Below, piece by piece: positions 63,905 through 64,000 of a DNA stretch of 64,000 bases. Positions within the stretch are counted from its first letter, which is position 1; every line of letters begins with the position of its first letter. Position numbers and translations under genes: made by a program. The DNA is from Pseudomonadota bacterium (lineage in GTDB: Bacteria; Pseudomonadota; Gammaproteobacteria; Burkholderiales; Burkholderiaceae_C). The stretch is from positions 40,024 through 104,023 of the forward strand of contig JAFEEG010000005.1 of the NCBI GenBank assembly GCA_018241225.1. Direction: 5' to 3'. A model generated the notes under the pieces. It was not told where the DNA came from. It did no database searches and saw only the letters and a program-made list of their open reading frames with translations.

Positions 63905-64000
63905 CCTCCTCGTGTCCGGTGCGACACCCTCACATGGACCAACCGTGCGCGGATTGTCTGCCCGAACGTGACCGGGAGCTAGTGTCCTGTCCCAGTAATT

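Noticed and set aside
63969-64000. The last bases (ctagtgtcctgtccc...) look like the edge of an insertion sequence or repeat
   Set aside because: The window ends there, no matching inverted end or transposase is visible, so the claim cannot be supported.

Overview
The window is GC-rich, densely coded bacterial DNA that looks like a Burkholderiales genome of the Variovorax/Comamonadaceae type. The evidence is four Bug-type tripartite tricarboxylate receptor genes, several small aromatic or carboxylate catabolic operons each with its own regulator, and a selenoneine gene pair (senA/senB) known from Variovorax. This placement is from gene content, not from a search. I see no rRNA, tRNA, CRISPR array, phage or intact insertion sequence.

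Layout. 1-2700: the end of a GNAT acetyltransferase gene, a TPP riboswitch and thiC. 2690-5500: two envelope or secreted proteins, a DUF808 membrane protein and a cupin. 5575-9817: a GntR regulator divergent from a TPP-enzyme/Bug/VOC operon. 9828-16007: a seven-gene minus-strand signalling operon with two MASE2 histidine kinases, a receiver protein, an RsbW-like kinase, a STAS protein, a patatin and a receiver-PP2C phosphatase. It is divergent from an AraC regulator (16161-17174).

17186-26602 is the most unusual segment. It is a three-gene minus-strand operon encoding a 1380-residue CHAT-like/class III cyclase/AAA/TPR protein, a cytochrome P450 with degenerate motifs and an extra C-terminal domain, and a 1158-residue DyP peroxidase-patatin fusion. 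I read it as a candidate undescribed signalling plus lipid-oxidation (oxylipin-like) or defence system. 26852-32312 holds small secreted Cys-containing proteins, an EamA exporter, a protease-like TPR protein and a 5'-nucleotidase preceded by a clear triple Pho box.

32425-36466 holds senA and senB (divergent), a DTW tRNA-modification enzyme and small unknown genes. 36477-45286 is an eight-gene minus-strand operon for CoA-dependent catabolism of an unidentified carboxylic acid. It comprises an enoyl-CoA hydratase, an ADP-forming acyl-CoA ligase, two acyl-CoA dehydrogenases, two SDRs, a carboxymuconolactone decarboxylase-like protein and a Bug receptor. A perfect 21-bp palindrome lies between it and a divergent SMP-30 gene. 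46537-53170 holds a LysR regulator and two closely related flavin-dependent oxidoreductase operons; the second encodes a flavin reductase fused to a GntR-type FCD ligand domain. 53167-54252 is a DoxX-like/TetR pair around a 14-bp palindrome.

54239-60435 is a LacI-controlled operon (intradiol dioxygenase, SDR, BKACE, alcohol dehydrogenase, cupin, Bug) with a LacI-type operator. 60424-63904 holds a GNAT enzyme, a serine-less alpha/beta hydrolase-like protein and a second class III cyclase with TPRs. Start sites were chosen from ribosome-binding sites, stop/start overlaps and family starts, so several are approximate. All functional statements come from reading motifs by eye.
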